Source of the DNA: Marinimicrococcus flavescens
GTDB taxonomy: Bacteria > Pseudomonadota > Alphaproteobacteria > Geminicoccales > Geminicoccaceae
Length of the DNA stretch: 45,377 nucleotides
Assembly: GCA_029211145.1 (NCBI GenBank)
Contig: JARGEQ010000083.1
Span: 1 to 45,377 of the forward strand
Direction of reading: 5' to 3'
A program made the translations under genes and the position numbers. Shown one piece after another: positions 7,756 through 15,721 of this stretch. Under the pieces are notes generated by a model, which saw only the letters and a list, made by a program, of their open reading frames with translations, did no database searches and was not told the DNA's origin. Numbering within the stretch: position 1 is the stretch's first letter; each line of letters starts with the position of its first letter.

Positions 7756-9006
7756 ATGCAACGATACTCGCTGTTCAGCCTTGCGCGGAACGCACTGTCC
7801 GATCACCAGAACTGGCAGCAGGCGTGGCGCAGCCCGCCGCTGCGGGACACCTACGACGTCCTCGTCATCGGCGCCGGCGGGCATGGTCTCGCCACGGCCT
7901 ATTACCTCGCCAAAAATCACGGCATCACGAATGTGGCGGTGCTCGAGAAAGGCTGGCTCGGCGGCGGCAATGTCGCCCGCAACACGGTCACGATCCGCTC
8001 CAACTATCTGCGCGACGAGAGCATTCCCTTCTTCGTCAAGTCGGTCTCGCTGTTCGAGGGGCTGACGAAGGAGCTGAACTACAACCTGATGTACTCGCGT
8101 CGCAGCATGGTCGACGTGGTCCAGACCTGGGGCAGGCTGCGCGAGCTCAAGCGCCGCATGCTGAACATGGACATCCACGGCTCGACCTACGAGCAGCTCG
8201 ACGTCGAGGAGCTGCGCCGGCGCATCCCCGCCCTCACCGGCGGCGGGCCCGAGTCGCGCCTGCCGATCCTGGGAGGGATGGTGCATCCCGACGCCGCCGT
8301 CTGCCGCCACGATGCGGTGGCCTGGGGGTACGCCCGCGGGGCCGACGCCCGCGGGGTCGAGCTTCACCAGAAGACCGAGGTCAAGGCGCTGCTGCGCAAC
8401 GTCGACGGCAGCATCGCCGGCGTCGAGACCAACCGCGGGACGGTTCGCGCGGGCAAGGTCGCTGTTGCCGTCTCCGGCCACACCACGAGCCTCACCGAGA
8501 CCGTGGGCCTGCGCCTGCCGCTCAAGAGCTTCAACCTCGCGGCCTTCGTCTCGGAGCCGGTCAAGCCGCTGATCGACGTCATCGTCAACTGCCCCGACAT
8601 CGGGGTCTATCTCAGCCAGTCCGACAAGGGCGAGCTGGTGATCGGCGGGGCGCCGGACCCCGGCCAGTCGTTCCGCCGCGACATCAAGCAGAACGTGTTC
8701 GAGAACGCGGTGAGCGCCATGCTGGAGCTCTTTCCGGCGTTCCGGCGCCTGAAGCTGATGCGGCAGTGGGGCGGCGCGCTCGAGATCGCCCATGACGGCT
8801 CGCCGATCGTCAGCAGGACCGACATTCCCGGGCTCTTCGTCTCGGCGGGCTGGTGGGGCGGCTTCAAGGCCATCCCCGCCGGCGGCTACACCCTGGCCCA
8901 CCTGGTCGCCAACAACCAGCCGCACAAGCTGATCGAGGCGTTCTCGCTCGACCGCTTCCGGCATCTCGACTTCGTGCTGGAATCCGGCACCACGACCGCG
9001 CGCTAG
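7756..9006 (+). CDS. soxB: Sarcosine oxidase beta subunit family, FAD-dependent
   Basis: The catalytic flavin subunit of heterotetrameric sarcosine oxidase, 416 aa, normal length. The N-terminal RYSLFSLARNALSDHQNW is characteristic of SoxB. A Rossmann FAD motif VLVIGAGGHGLATAYYLA starts near residue 36, followed by LEKGWLGGGNVARNTV. The C-terminal LFVSAGWWGGFKAIPAGGY is also diagnostic. The complex oxidatively removes an N-methyl group from sarcosine or a similar secondary amine, giving the free amine, H2O2 and methylene-tetrahydrofolate or formaldehyde. It is first in the order B-D-A-G, divergent from a LysR gene. Related complexes act on other N-methyl amines, so the true substrate is open. 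Confidence 0.92.
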   Translation: MQRYSLFSLARNALSDHQNWQQAWRSPPLRDTYDVLVIGAGGHGLATAYYLAKNHGITNVAVLEKGWLGGGNVARNTVTIRSNYLRDESIPFFVKSVSLFEGLTKELNYNLMYSRRSMVDVVQTWGRLRELKRRMLNMDIHGSTYEQLDVEELRRRIPALTGGGPESRLPILGGMVHPDAAVCRHDAVAWGYARGADARGVELHQKTEVKALLRNVDGSIAGVETNRGTVRAGKVAVAVSGHTTSLTETVGLRLPLKSFNLAAFVSEPVKPLIDVIVNCPDIGVYLSQSDKGELVIGGAPDPGQSFRRDIKQNVFENAVSAMLELFPAFRRLKLMRQWGGALEIAHDGSPIVSRTDIPGLFVSAGWWGGFKAIPAGGYTLAHLVANNQPHKLIEAFSLDRFRHLDFVLESGTTTAR

Positions 9007-9021
9007 TCAGGAAGGCATCGC

Positions 9022-9276
9022 ATGCTGCACATCCCCTGCCCGTTCTGCGGCCCGCGCGACGAGAGCGAGTTCGCGCATGGCGGCCCCGCCAGGCAACAGC
9101 GCCCGGACGATCTGTCCCCGCTCGACGATGCCGCCTGGGTCGACCATCTGACCGTCCCCCCCAACCCGGTGGGCCCGGTACGCGAGAAATGGTGGCATGT
9201 GCGCGGCTGCGGGCAGTGGGTCACCATCGAGCGCGACACGCTCACCCACGACATTCTCGAGGAGACCGGCGAATGA
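9022..9276 (+). CDS. soxD: Sarcosine oxidase delta subunit family
   Basis: A small subunit of 84 aa that opens with MLHIPCPFCGPRDESEF, the hallmark of SoxD, whose cysteines bind zinc. It continues with EKWWHVRGCGQW and a C-terminal cysteine-poor tail (RDTLTHDI). It stabilises the Sox complex and has no catalytic role of its own. It starts 15 bases after soxB, and its TGA overlaps the ATG of soxA (ATGA), so the two are probably translationally coupled. Confidence 0.92.
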   Translation: MLHIPCPFCGPRDESEFAHGGPARQQRPDDLSPLDDAAWVDHLTVPPNPVGPVREKWWHVRGCGQWVTIERDTLTHDILEETGE

Positions 9277-12218
9277 GCGGGGGCGAGTTCCGGCTGCCAT
9301 CGGGAGGACGAATCGATCGCTCCCGCCCTCTCAGGTTCAGCTTCGGCGGCCGCCAGTACCAGGGCTATGAAGGCGACACCCTGGCCTCCGCCCTGCTTGC
9401 CAACGGCGTCCGGCTGACGGCCCGCAGCTTCAAGTATCACCGGCCGCGCGGGATCATGGGCGCAGGCTACGAGGAGCCCTCCTCCTTCGTCGAGCTGGCG
9501 GGCGAGGACGAATCCGGCAACCAGGCGATCACCACGGTGCGCCTGCGCGACGGGCTCAGGGCGAGCCCGGTCAATTGCTGGCCCTCGCCCGGCCTCGATC
9601 TGATGGCGGCGAACCAGCTCTTCGCACGGATGCTGCCGGCGGCCTTCTACTACAAGACCTTCATGTGGCCCGACTGGCACCTCTTCGAGCCGCACATCAG
9701 GCGAGCAGCCGGGCTCGCCGCAGCGCCGCAGGCCGAGCGCCGCAACACGCGCTACGAGACGCGCCACTGGCACTGCGATGTCCTGGTGGCGGGAGCCGGC
9801 CCGGCCGGCCTCATGGCGGCCCTGGTGGCGGCGCGCAGCGGCGCGCGCGTGCTGCTCGCCGACGAGGGCCTGGAAGCCGGCGGCTCGCTGCTCGGCCGGA
9901 AGGTGACGGTCGACGGACGTCCGGCCCTCGACTGGGTCGCCGCGGCGACCGCCGAGCTCGACGGGATGGACAACGTCACGCGGCTGCGCGACGCCACCGT
10001 CTGGGCCTACCGCGAGGGCAATCTCCTGCTGGTGACCGAGCGGTCGCCGGATGCCCCGCACGTCTTCCAGCGCACCTGGCGGGTCCGCGCAGGCCGTGTC
10101 GTCATCGCCACCGGAGCGATCGAGCGGGCCATGGTGTTCGCCGACAACGACCGGCCCGGCATGATGCTGGCGTCGGCGGTGCAGACCTATGTCAACCGCT
10201 ATGCCGTGCGGCCCGGTCGGCGGGCGGTGATCTTCACCAACAACACCGGCGCCTATGCGGCGGCCGCCGACATGCTGGCCGCGGGAATCGACATTGCCGC
10301 CATCGTCGACTCCCGTCTGCAGGTAGAGGACGACGCCAGGGCGCTCGTGCCGGGCGTGGAGATCCTGGCCGGCCATGTGGTCCAGCGCAGCCATGGCGGC
10401 AGGCGCGTGACCGGCGTCACGGTGCAGCCGAAAGCGGGTGGCACGCCGCGCCGCCTGCGATGCGACCTGGTCTGCATGTCGGGCGGCTGGAGCCCCACCG
10501 TGCATCTCTTCTCCCAGTCGCGCGGCCGGCTGCGCTACGAGGAGAGCGTGGCGGCCTTCGTCCCCGCCGAGCCGGCCCAGCCGGCGGCGTGCGCCGGCGC
10601 GGCCGAGGGCCGTTTCGAGCTCGCCGCGGCGCTGACCGACGGCGCCGAGAAGGGACGCCTGGCGGCCGCGGCCATGGGCTTCCGGGCGCAGGCGGCGGCG
10701 GTTCCCCAGACGAAAGATGCCCCGCGCTACGCGATCGAGCCCCTCTGGCATGTCGAGCAGCACAAACCCACGGCGAAGTCGTTCGTGGACGTCCAGAACG
10801 ACGTCACGCTGAACGACATCCACCTCGCCATGCGCGAAGGCTTCGGCGCGGTCGAGCACGTCAAGCGCTACACCACCGCCGGCATGGGCATCGACCAGGG
10901 CAAGACCGGCAACATCAACATCATCGGCGCCATCGCCGGCAAGGAGGGAGTGCCGCTCGAGGAGGTCGGCACCACGACCTTCCGCTCGCCCTACGTGCCC
11001 ATCGAGTTCGGCGCGCTTGCCGGCGCCCGGCGGGAAAGCGTGGTTCTGCCCTATCGCCATACGCCGATGACCGCCTGGCACATCGAGGCCGGCGCGGTGA
11101 TGTACGAGGCCGGCGCCCGCTGGCGCCGCCCGGGCTACTACCCCAGGGCCGGCGAGAGCTTCCAGGAGACGGTCAACCGCGAGGCCCGCACGGTCCGCAC
11201 GGGCGCGGCGGTCTATGACGGCTCGCCTCTGGGCAAGTTCGAGATCAAAGGGCGCGACGCGCTCCGGCTGATCGAGATGCTCTATACCAACGCCTTCTCC
11301 AGCCTGAAGACGGGGATGGGCCGCTACGGCCTGATGCTCTCCGACGACGGTCTCGTTCTCGACGACGGCGTGACCTTCAAGCTGGGCGACGGGCACTATC
11401 TGATGTCGACCTCGACCGGCAACGCCGACGAGGTGAACCGGCACATGACCCAGTTCTGCCAGGTCGAGCGGCCGGAATGGGACGTGCACATCACCCCGGT
11501 CACCGCCGCCTGGTCCAACGCCACCGTGTGCGGCCCCCGGGCCCGCGAGGTGATGGAGGCGCTGGGCACCGATATCGACCTGTCGCCCGATGCCTTCCCC
11601 TTCATGGCGATCCGCGAAGGCACGGTGGCCGGCATGCAGGCGCGGCTGTGCCGCGTCAGCTTCACCGGCGAGCTCAGCTTCGAGATCAATGTCCGCAGCC
11701 GCGACGCCGCAGCGCTGTGGCGCCGCGTGCTCGAGGTGGGCGCACCCTTCGGCCTGATCCCCATCGGCTCCGAGGCCAACCATGTGCTGCGGGTCGAGAA
11801 GGGCTTTTTGTCGCTCGGCCACGAAGTCGACGCCACGGTCGATCCCTACGATCTGGGCATAGGCTGGGCCATGTCGAAGAAGAAGCCGGACTATATCGGC
11901 AAGCGCGCGGTGGAGATCCGACGCAAGCGCGGCGGGCCCCGCCGCGAGCTGGTGGGCCTCCTGATCGACGAGCCGGAGCGGCTCGTTACCGAAGGCGCGC
12001 CGATCACGCCCGGCGGCCGCAAGGAAGCCTCGGAAGGCTTCGTCAGCGCCTGTGTCTGGAGCGTCGTCCACAACCGTTCGGTGGCCTTGGCCCTGCTGAA
12101 GGACGGCCGGGCGCGCATGGGGCAGAAGGCGCATATCCGCATGAAGGACGAGGTGGTGACCGCCCTGATCACCCGGCCCTGCTTCCACGACCCCGACGGC
12201 AATTTTTTGAGAAGCTGA
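9273..12218 (+). CDS. soxA: Sarcosine oxidase alpha subunit family, with THF-binding domain
   Basis: A large subunit of 981 aa. The N-terminal part (SGGRIDRSRPLRFSFGGRQY, then GDTLASALLANGV, SFKYHRPRG) is the 2Fe-2S-ferredoxin-like SoxA_A3-type domain. A dinucleotide-binding domain follows near residue 168 (VLVAGAGPAGLMAALVAARSG). The C-terminal 380 residues are a GcvT-like aminomethyltransferase domain (RVEKGFLSLGHEVD) that binds tetrahydrofolate and traps the oxidised methyl group. It channels the product of the SoxB reaction. The start overlaps the soxD stop as ATGA. The open frame extends upstream into soxB, but that part is a shadow. Confidence 0.92.
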   Translation: MSGGEFRLPSGGRIDRSRPLRFSFGGRQYQGYEGDTLASALLANGVRLTARSFKYHRPRGIMGAGYEEPSSFVELAGEDESGNQAITTVRLRDGLRASPVNCWPSPGLDLMAANQLFARMLPAAFYYKTFMWPDWHLFEPHIRRAAGLAAAPQAERRNTRYETRHWHCDVLVAGAGPAGLMAALVAARSGARVLLADEGLEAGGSLLGRKVTVDGRPALDWVAAATAELDGMDNVTRLRDATVWAYREGNLLLVTERSPDAPHVFQRTWRVRAGRVVIATGAIERAMVFADNDRPGMMLASAVQTYVNRYAVRPGRRAVIFTNNTGAYAAAADMLAAGIDIAAIVDSRLQVEDDARALVPGVEILAGHVVQRSHGGRRVTGVTVQPKAGGTPRRLRCDLVCMSGGWSPTVHLFSQSRGRLRYEESVAAFVPAEPAQPAACAGAAEGRFELAAALTDGAEKGRLAAAAMGFRAQAAAVPQTKDAPRYAIEPLWHVEQHKPTAKSFVDVQNDVTLNDIHLAMREGFGAVEHVKRYTTAGMGIDQGKTGNINIIGAIAGKEGVPLEEVGTTTFRSPYVPIEFGALAGARRESVVLPYRHTPMTAWHIEAGAVMYEAGARWRRPGYYPRAGESFQETVNREARTVRTGAAVYDGSPLGKFEIKGRDALRLIEMLYTNAFSSLKTGMGRYGLMLSDDGLVLDDGVTFKLGDGHYLMSTSTGNADEVNRHMTQFCQVERPEWDVHITPVTAAWSNATVCGPRAREVMEALGTDIDLSPDAFPFMAIREGTVAGMQARLCRVSFTGELSFEINVRSRDAAALWRRVLEVGAPFGLIPIGSEANHVLRVEKGFLSLGHEVDATVDPYDLGIGWAMSKKKPDYIGKRAVEIRRKRGGPRRELVGLLIDEPERLVTEGAPITPGGRKEASEGFVSACVWSVVHNRSVALALLKDGRARMGQKAHIRMKDEVVTALITRPCFHDPDGNFLRS

Positions 12219-12219
12219 C

Positions 12220-12735
12220 ATGAGCTACGATGTGACGATCCGGCGCCAGGAGCTCGCAGCGCTCGTGGACCTGAAAGGCCGGCCGGAGGATGTCGCCGCG
12301 GCCGTGGCCTGGACCGCCCTTCCCCTCCCGGATCTCCCCAATAGCTGCACCCGGGCCGGCGACCGGGAGCTCTACTGGGTCGGGCCGGACCAATGGATCC
12401 TGCGCGCCCCCCTCGCCTCGGAAGCCGGACTGGTGCGGCAGGTGCAGGACACCGACGCGGCACAGCGGCTGAGCGTGGTCCAGGTCTCCGACGTCTACGC
12501 CTTCTTCGGCGTCTTCGGACCCGACGCCGCCGAGATCCTGGCGGTGGCCTCGCCTTTGGATATCCATCCCTCGGTCTTTCCCCAAAACGGGGTGACCTTC
12601 ACCGATGCGTTCGGTCTCAAGACGCTCGTCATCCGGCGTGCAGACGGGTTCGAGCTTGCCGTCGAGCGGAGTTTTGCCGAGATGGCGGCGGACTATCTGC
12701 AGCGCGTCGCCGCGGTATCGCTCGACCCGGCATAG
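12220..12735 (+). CDS. soxG: Sarcosine oxidase gamma subunit family
   Basis: A subunit of 171 aa beginning one base after the soxA stop codon. Typical family segments are YWVGPDQWILRAP near residue 47, VVQVSDVYAFFGVFGPDAAEIL near residue 87 and FGLKTLVIRRADGFELAVERSF near residue 130. It completes the tetramer and helps hold the flavin subunits together. Sequence conservation in this family is low, so the assignment rests on these motifs together with the B-D-A-G gene order. Confidence 0.88.
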   Translation: MSYDVTIRRQELAALVDLKGRPEDVAAAVAWTALPLPDLPNSCTRAGDRELYWVGPDQWILRAPLASEAGLVRQVQDTDAAQRLSVVQVSDVYAFFGVFGPDAAEILAVASPLDIHPSVFPQNGVTFTDAFGLKTLVIRRADGFELAVERSFAEMAADYLQRVAAVSLDPA

Positions 12736-12772
12736 GCACAAATTCTCACGCATTCGAGGAAAGGCAATCAGC

Positions 12773-13357
12773 ATGGCAGCATGGATCGAGATGATCGGCG
12801 ACGAGCAGGCGTCCGGCCGGCTCAAGGAGCTGCTCGACAAGGCCCGGACCCCCCATGGCACGGTGGACACCGTGATGCGGGTACATTCGCTGCGGCCGGA
12901 GTCGATGAACGGGCACGTGGTGCTCTACCGCTCGGTCCTGCACAACCCCGACAACACCCTGCCCTTCTGGTTTCTCGAGGTCGTGGCGAGCTACACCTCG
13001 ATCCTCAACAACTGCGAATACTCGCTCACCCATCATTTCATGAACGTCCGCCGGCTGCTGAAGGACGAGCCGCGCTCCGACAGGATCTTCGCGGCCCTCA
13101 AGGCGCATCGGCCGGAGGCGGAGTTCGCGGGCAAGGAGCTGGCGCTGCTGCGCTACGCGGCAAAGCTCACCACCGACGTGGGCAAGATGGTCCGCTCGGA
13201 CTTCGACCTTCTGAAGGCGGCGGGTGCCGACGACGGCGAGATCCTCGAGGTCAACCAGGTCTGCGCCTATTTCAACTATTCAAACCGCCTGCTCAACGGG
13301 CTGGGTGCGACCACCGAGGGCGACGTCATCGGCTTCTACAAGCCCGACGAGGACTGA
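12773..13357 (+). CDS. AhpD-like / carboxymuconolactone decarboxylase-family protein
   Basis: The protein of 194 aa has the all-helical AhpD fold signature, with LPFWFLEVVASYTSILNNCEYSL around residues 63-83 followed by THHF. The family usually has a redox pair CxxC before the histidine. Here the second cysteine is replaced by serine (CEYS), so a classic disulfide peroxidase cycle is unlikely. Proteins of this type often sit next to oxidase operons and may deal with peroxide or act as a small decarboxylase-like enzyme. It begins 37 bases after soxG in the same direction and is followed after five bases by the RidA gene, so it probably belongs to the sox operon. Confidence 0.7.
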   Translation: MAAWIEMIGDEQASGRLKELLDKARTPHGTVDTVMRVHSLRPESMNGHVVLYRSVLHNPDNTLPFWFLEVVASYTSILNNCEYSLTHHFMNVRRLLKDEPRSDRIFAALKAHRPEAEFAGKELALLRYAAKLTTDVGKMVRSDFDLLKAAGADDGEILEVNQVCAYFNYSNRLLNGLGATTEGDVIGFYKPDED

Positions 13358-13362
13358 GCGCC

Positions 13363-13755
13363 GTGCCCAAGCAGCATATCCATAAATACGAGACCCGCTA
13401 TCACGCCAAAGCGATCTATTCCAAGGCGATCCGGGCAAGCGGCGACTTCGTGTTCATGCAGGGCCAGGTCGGCGTCGACCTGGACGGCAACCTGATCGGC
13501 CCCGGCGATCCCGGCCTGCAGGCCCATCAGGCCTGCCGGAACATCAAGCAGTTCATCGAGGAAGCCGGCGGCACGCTCGCTGACATCTGCAAGCTTACGG
13601 TCTATGTGACGGATATCTCCTACCGTCCCGCCGTCTATGCCGCCATCAACGAGTGGTTCGAGGGTGTCCACCACTGCAGCACCGGGGTGGTGGTGCAGGG
13701 ACTGGCGGACCCCTCTCTTCTGGTCGAGATCGACGCCATGGGCGTGATCGGCTGA
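13363..13755 (+). CDS. RidA/YjgF/YER057c-family imine/enamine deaminase
   Basis: The protein of 130 aa has the GTG start five bases after the previous stop. Family segments include YSKAIRASGDFVFMQGQVGVD, a predicted active-site region NIKQFIEEAGGTLADICKLT, and the end QGLADPSLLVEIDAMGVI. The canonical late arginine (usually VEIEAIA after an R-containing strand) is not obvious, so it may belong to an Rid subgroup other than RidA proper. The likely role is hydrolysis of reactive imine products released by the upstream amine oxidases. It is the last gene of the presumed sox operon and convergent with the Rieske gene. Confidence 0.82.
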   Translation: MPKQHIHKYETRYHAKAIYSKAIRASGDFVFMQGQVGVDLDGNLIGPGDPGLQAHQACRNIKQFIEEAGGTLADICKLTVYVTDISYRPAVYAAINEWFEGVHHCSTGVVVQGLADPSLLVEIDAMGVIG

Positions 13756-13777
13756 GCTTCAAGCTGGCGGCAGGCCT

Positions 13778-14809
13778 TCAGACCTGCCGCTGCTGCTCCT
13801 GCTCCATGCGCCGCTCGAGGAGCTTCCGAAAGCGCATGGCGCCGGCATCCAGCCCGAGATTGAGGTAGGGCGTCTTGCGCTCGGCCATACCCTTTTGGAC
13901 GCGCACCAGAATGTCCCGGTCCTCGATGAAGGCCATCCGCGCCCCGGCCAGCATCCGCTCCGAGATCGCCTTGTCGTCGGGGTCGGTGTTGCGGTGCTGG
14001 AACCAGTAGTAGCGGGTGTTCTCCTCGTCGATCGGCGTCATGAAGTTGTAGGAGATGTTGACGAACGTCTTCTCGTGCAGCGGCTTGTCGGCCCCGCCGG
14101 TGCCGGCCGGCGAGAACACCGACTTGTTGATGGCGATCGCCGGCAGCTGGCACTCGTAATGCTGCTTGCGGTCGCAATTGCCCTCGAACTTCACCAGATC
14201 CGCATAATAGGGCGGCACCGGGCGGTCGTGGATCCAGCGCGAGACCAGGACGCCGTTCTCGAGCGTGTCGATCTCGAGGGGCTGGTTCTCGGTGCCCGCC
14301 CCGGCGAAGGACGAGACATGGACCCACGCCACATGGGACGGATCGAGCAGATTGTCGACGACGTAGAGATAGTTGCAGGCGATATCCATCTCGCCGCCGT
14401 CGGTCATGCCCCAGGAGGGATTCTCGAAGTTCTCGATGGGGAAGATCTCGTCCGGATTGGCCAGCTCCGGCTCACCCATCCAGATCCACAAGAGGTTCCA
14501 TTTGTCGGCGACCGGGTAGCTGCGGACCACCGCGCGCTTGGGGATCATGCCTTCCTGGGTGGGCGCCCGGACGCACGAGCCGGAGCAGTCGAAGGTCAGG
14601 CCATGATAGCCGCACTCGACGGTATCGCCGATGAGCTTGCCGGCCGACAGCGGCAGCTTGCGGTGCGGACAGGCATCCTCGAGCGCCGCGGGCCGGCCGC
14701 TCTCCGTGCGATAGAGAACGATGTCCTCGCCGAGGATCCGGGTCGGACGAAGCTCACGCCCGACATCCTTGCTCCAGCTCGCCACGTACCATGCATTCCG
14801 CAAGAACAT
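13778..14809 (-). CDS. Rieske non-haem iron oxygenase, VanA-type (probable demethylase)
   Basis: The terminal oxygenase component, 343 aa. The 2Fe-2S Rieske site is CPHRKLPLSAG followed by VECGYHGLTF (Cys-X-His ... Cys-X2-His). The mononuclear iron site is in NLLDPSHVAWVH near residue 150. The arrangement resembles vanillate O-demethylase oxygenase and other single-subunit demethylases. The ATG at 14809 gives MFLRNAWYVASWSKDVG, the usual family N-terminus; an upstream start 15 codons earlier is unlikely. No reductase gene is adjacent, so electrons must come from elsewhere. Convergent placement next to the sox genes suggests N- or O-demethylation of the imported compound ahead of the Sox complex. 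Confidence 0.85.
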   Translation of the reverse strand: MFLRNAWYVASWSKDVGRELRPTRILGEDIVLYRTESGRPAALEDACPHRKLPLSAGKLIGDTVECGYHGLTFDCSGSCVRAPTQEGMIPKRAVVRSYPVADKWNLLWIWMGEPELANPDEIFPIENFENPSWGMTDGGEMDIACNYLYVVDNLLDPSHVAWVHVSSFAGAGTENQPLEIDTLENGVLVSRWIHDRPVPPYYADLVKFEGNCDRKQHYECQLPAIAINKSVFSPAGTGGADKPLHEKTFVNISYNFMTPIDEENTRYYWFQHRNTDPDDKAISERMLAGARMAFIEDRDILVRVQKGMAERKTPYLNLGLDAGAMRFRKLLERRMEQEQQRQV

Positions 14810-15019
14810 CTGCGTCGACCCCGGGTGCTGCAACTGACTGAAAACCGGCCGCAATCCGGGCCGGCCGCGGAACTCCCGCGCCTTGTCGGAGCCTGCCCGG
14901 AATGAATGGGGGGAGCAATTCCATTTTGATAAATCGTACTATCAAGCCTGCTAATGGCTTGTCGTCGCGCCGCGCCTTGCGTCGGCCCTGGCGGCCACGC
15001 CTGGACCGCGCCGGTGGAT

Positions 15020-15539
15020 AGATCGAGGCCGCCGCCCGGCTGCAGGTCGGCATCATGCTGGCCTTGTCGCGTGTCAACTCGACCCGGCGGCTCCAGGATG
15101 GCTGTCGTCCGTACTGCAGCAAGTCGGCTTCCGACCAGGCAGCAAACGGATTCAGGCTGCCTTGGATGAGTTCTTCAACTGGACACCTCCGATAACGCCG
15201 CGTTCTCGAGCCTTTGGACGAGATCTTGGGCGGCGTTATCGAAGGGGTCCAGGTTTCCGGAAACCTCCATGGGCTTCGAGACTTGGCGTAAGGCCGGGCC
15301 GCACGACGCAGTTCGGCCCCGCTCGTGCCGGGAGCAAGCGCAAATGGAGCATTGAGGGTGGCGTGAAAGCCATATTGAGAGGGCGCGCGTGTCCCCGGCC
15401 TGGCGTCGGCAGCTCGGTAGGCGGGGTGATCGGATAGACCGGCTTCCCGCCCCGAAAGGGCGTCATAGCCCATTGCAGAACAGTCGAAGCGCCACAGCGC
15501 AGTTTGAGGGTACGGCATAAAGAAAACGCCGTAGCGCAC
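15020..15539 (-). pseudogene. Decayed DUF1045 (phosphonate-operon, 2H-phosphodiesterase-like) protein
   Basis: From a GTG at 15539 the frame reads RYGVFFMPYPQTALWRF and later QYGFHATLNAPFALAPGT. These are the opening and the first HxT motif of the DUF1045 family found in phosphonate-utilisation operons (2'-5' RNA ligase-like fold). About 60 codons later SLNPFAAWSEADLLQYGR again matches the family, but the stretch between is garbled. The second HxT motif and the end of the domain are not found in any frame. I read this as a frameshifted, truncated remnant. It is a link to phosphonate metabolism next to the RTX phosphoesterase gene and in the same orientation. Confidence 0.6.
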
Positions 15540-15659
15540 GGGATCGCCAATTCAGGCTTATCACCGAGATTGTCTCGTCCCGATATCGAATGCGAGAGGC
15601 ATGAAGGCGGCAGTGTGGATCAACGATCAAGACTCCCGGACGACCCCATCGAGCTAGCC

Positions 15660-15697
15660 CAAAAAAGAAAAGAGAGGCCGCCCGGAAGACGGCCTCT
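15660..15697 (-). terminator. Rho-independent terminator of the RTX gene
   Basis: AGAGGCCG and CGGCCTCT form a perfect 8-bp stem around a 9-base loop. Read on the minus strand it is followed by CTTTTCTTTTTT, a good U-tract. It lies 25 bases beyond the RTX stop codon and is correctly oriented. Confidence 0.85.
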
Positions 15698-15721
15698 TTG
15701 AAGTTGCTTTCGGTTCGCTCG

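Noticed and set aside
9003..12221. A minus-strand open frame of over 1000 codons opposite soxA
   Set aside because: It is the antisense of soxA, whose plus-strand product has clear domains. Long empty antisense frames are common in GC-rich genes and this one has no recognisable motif.
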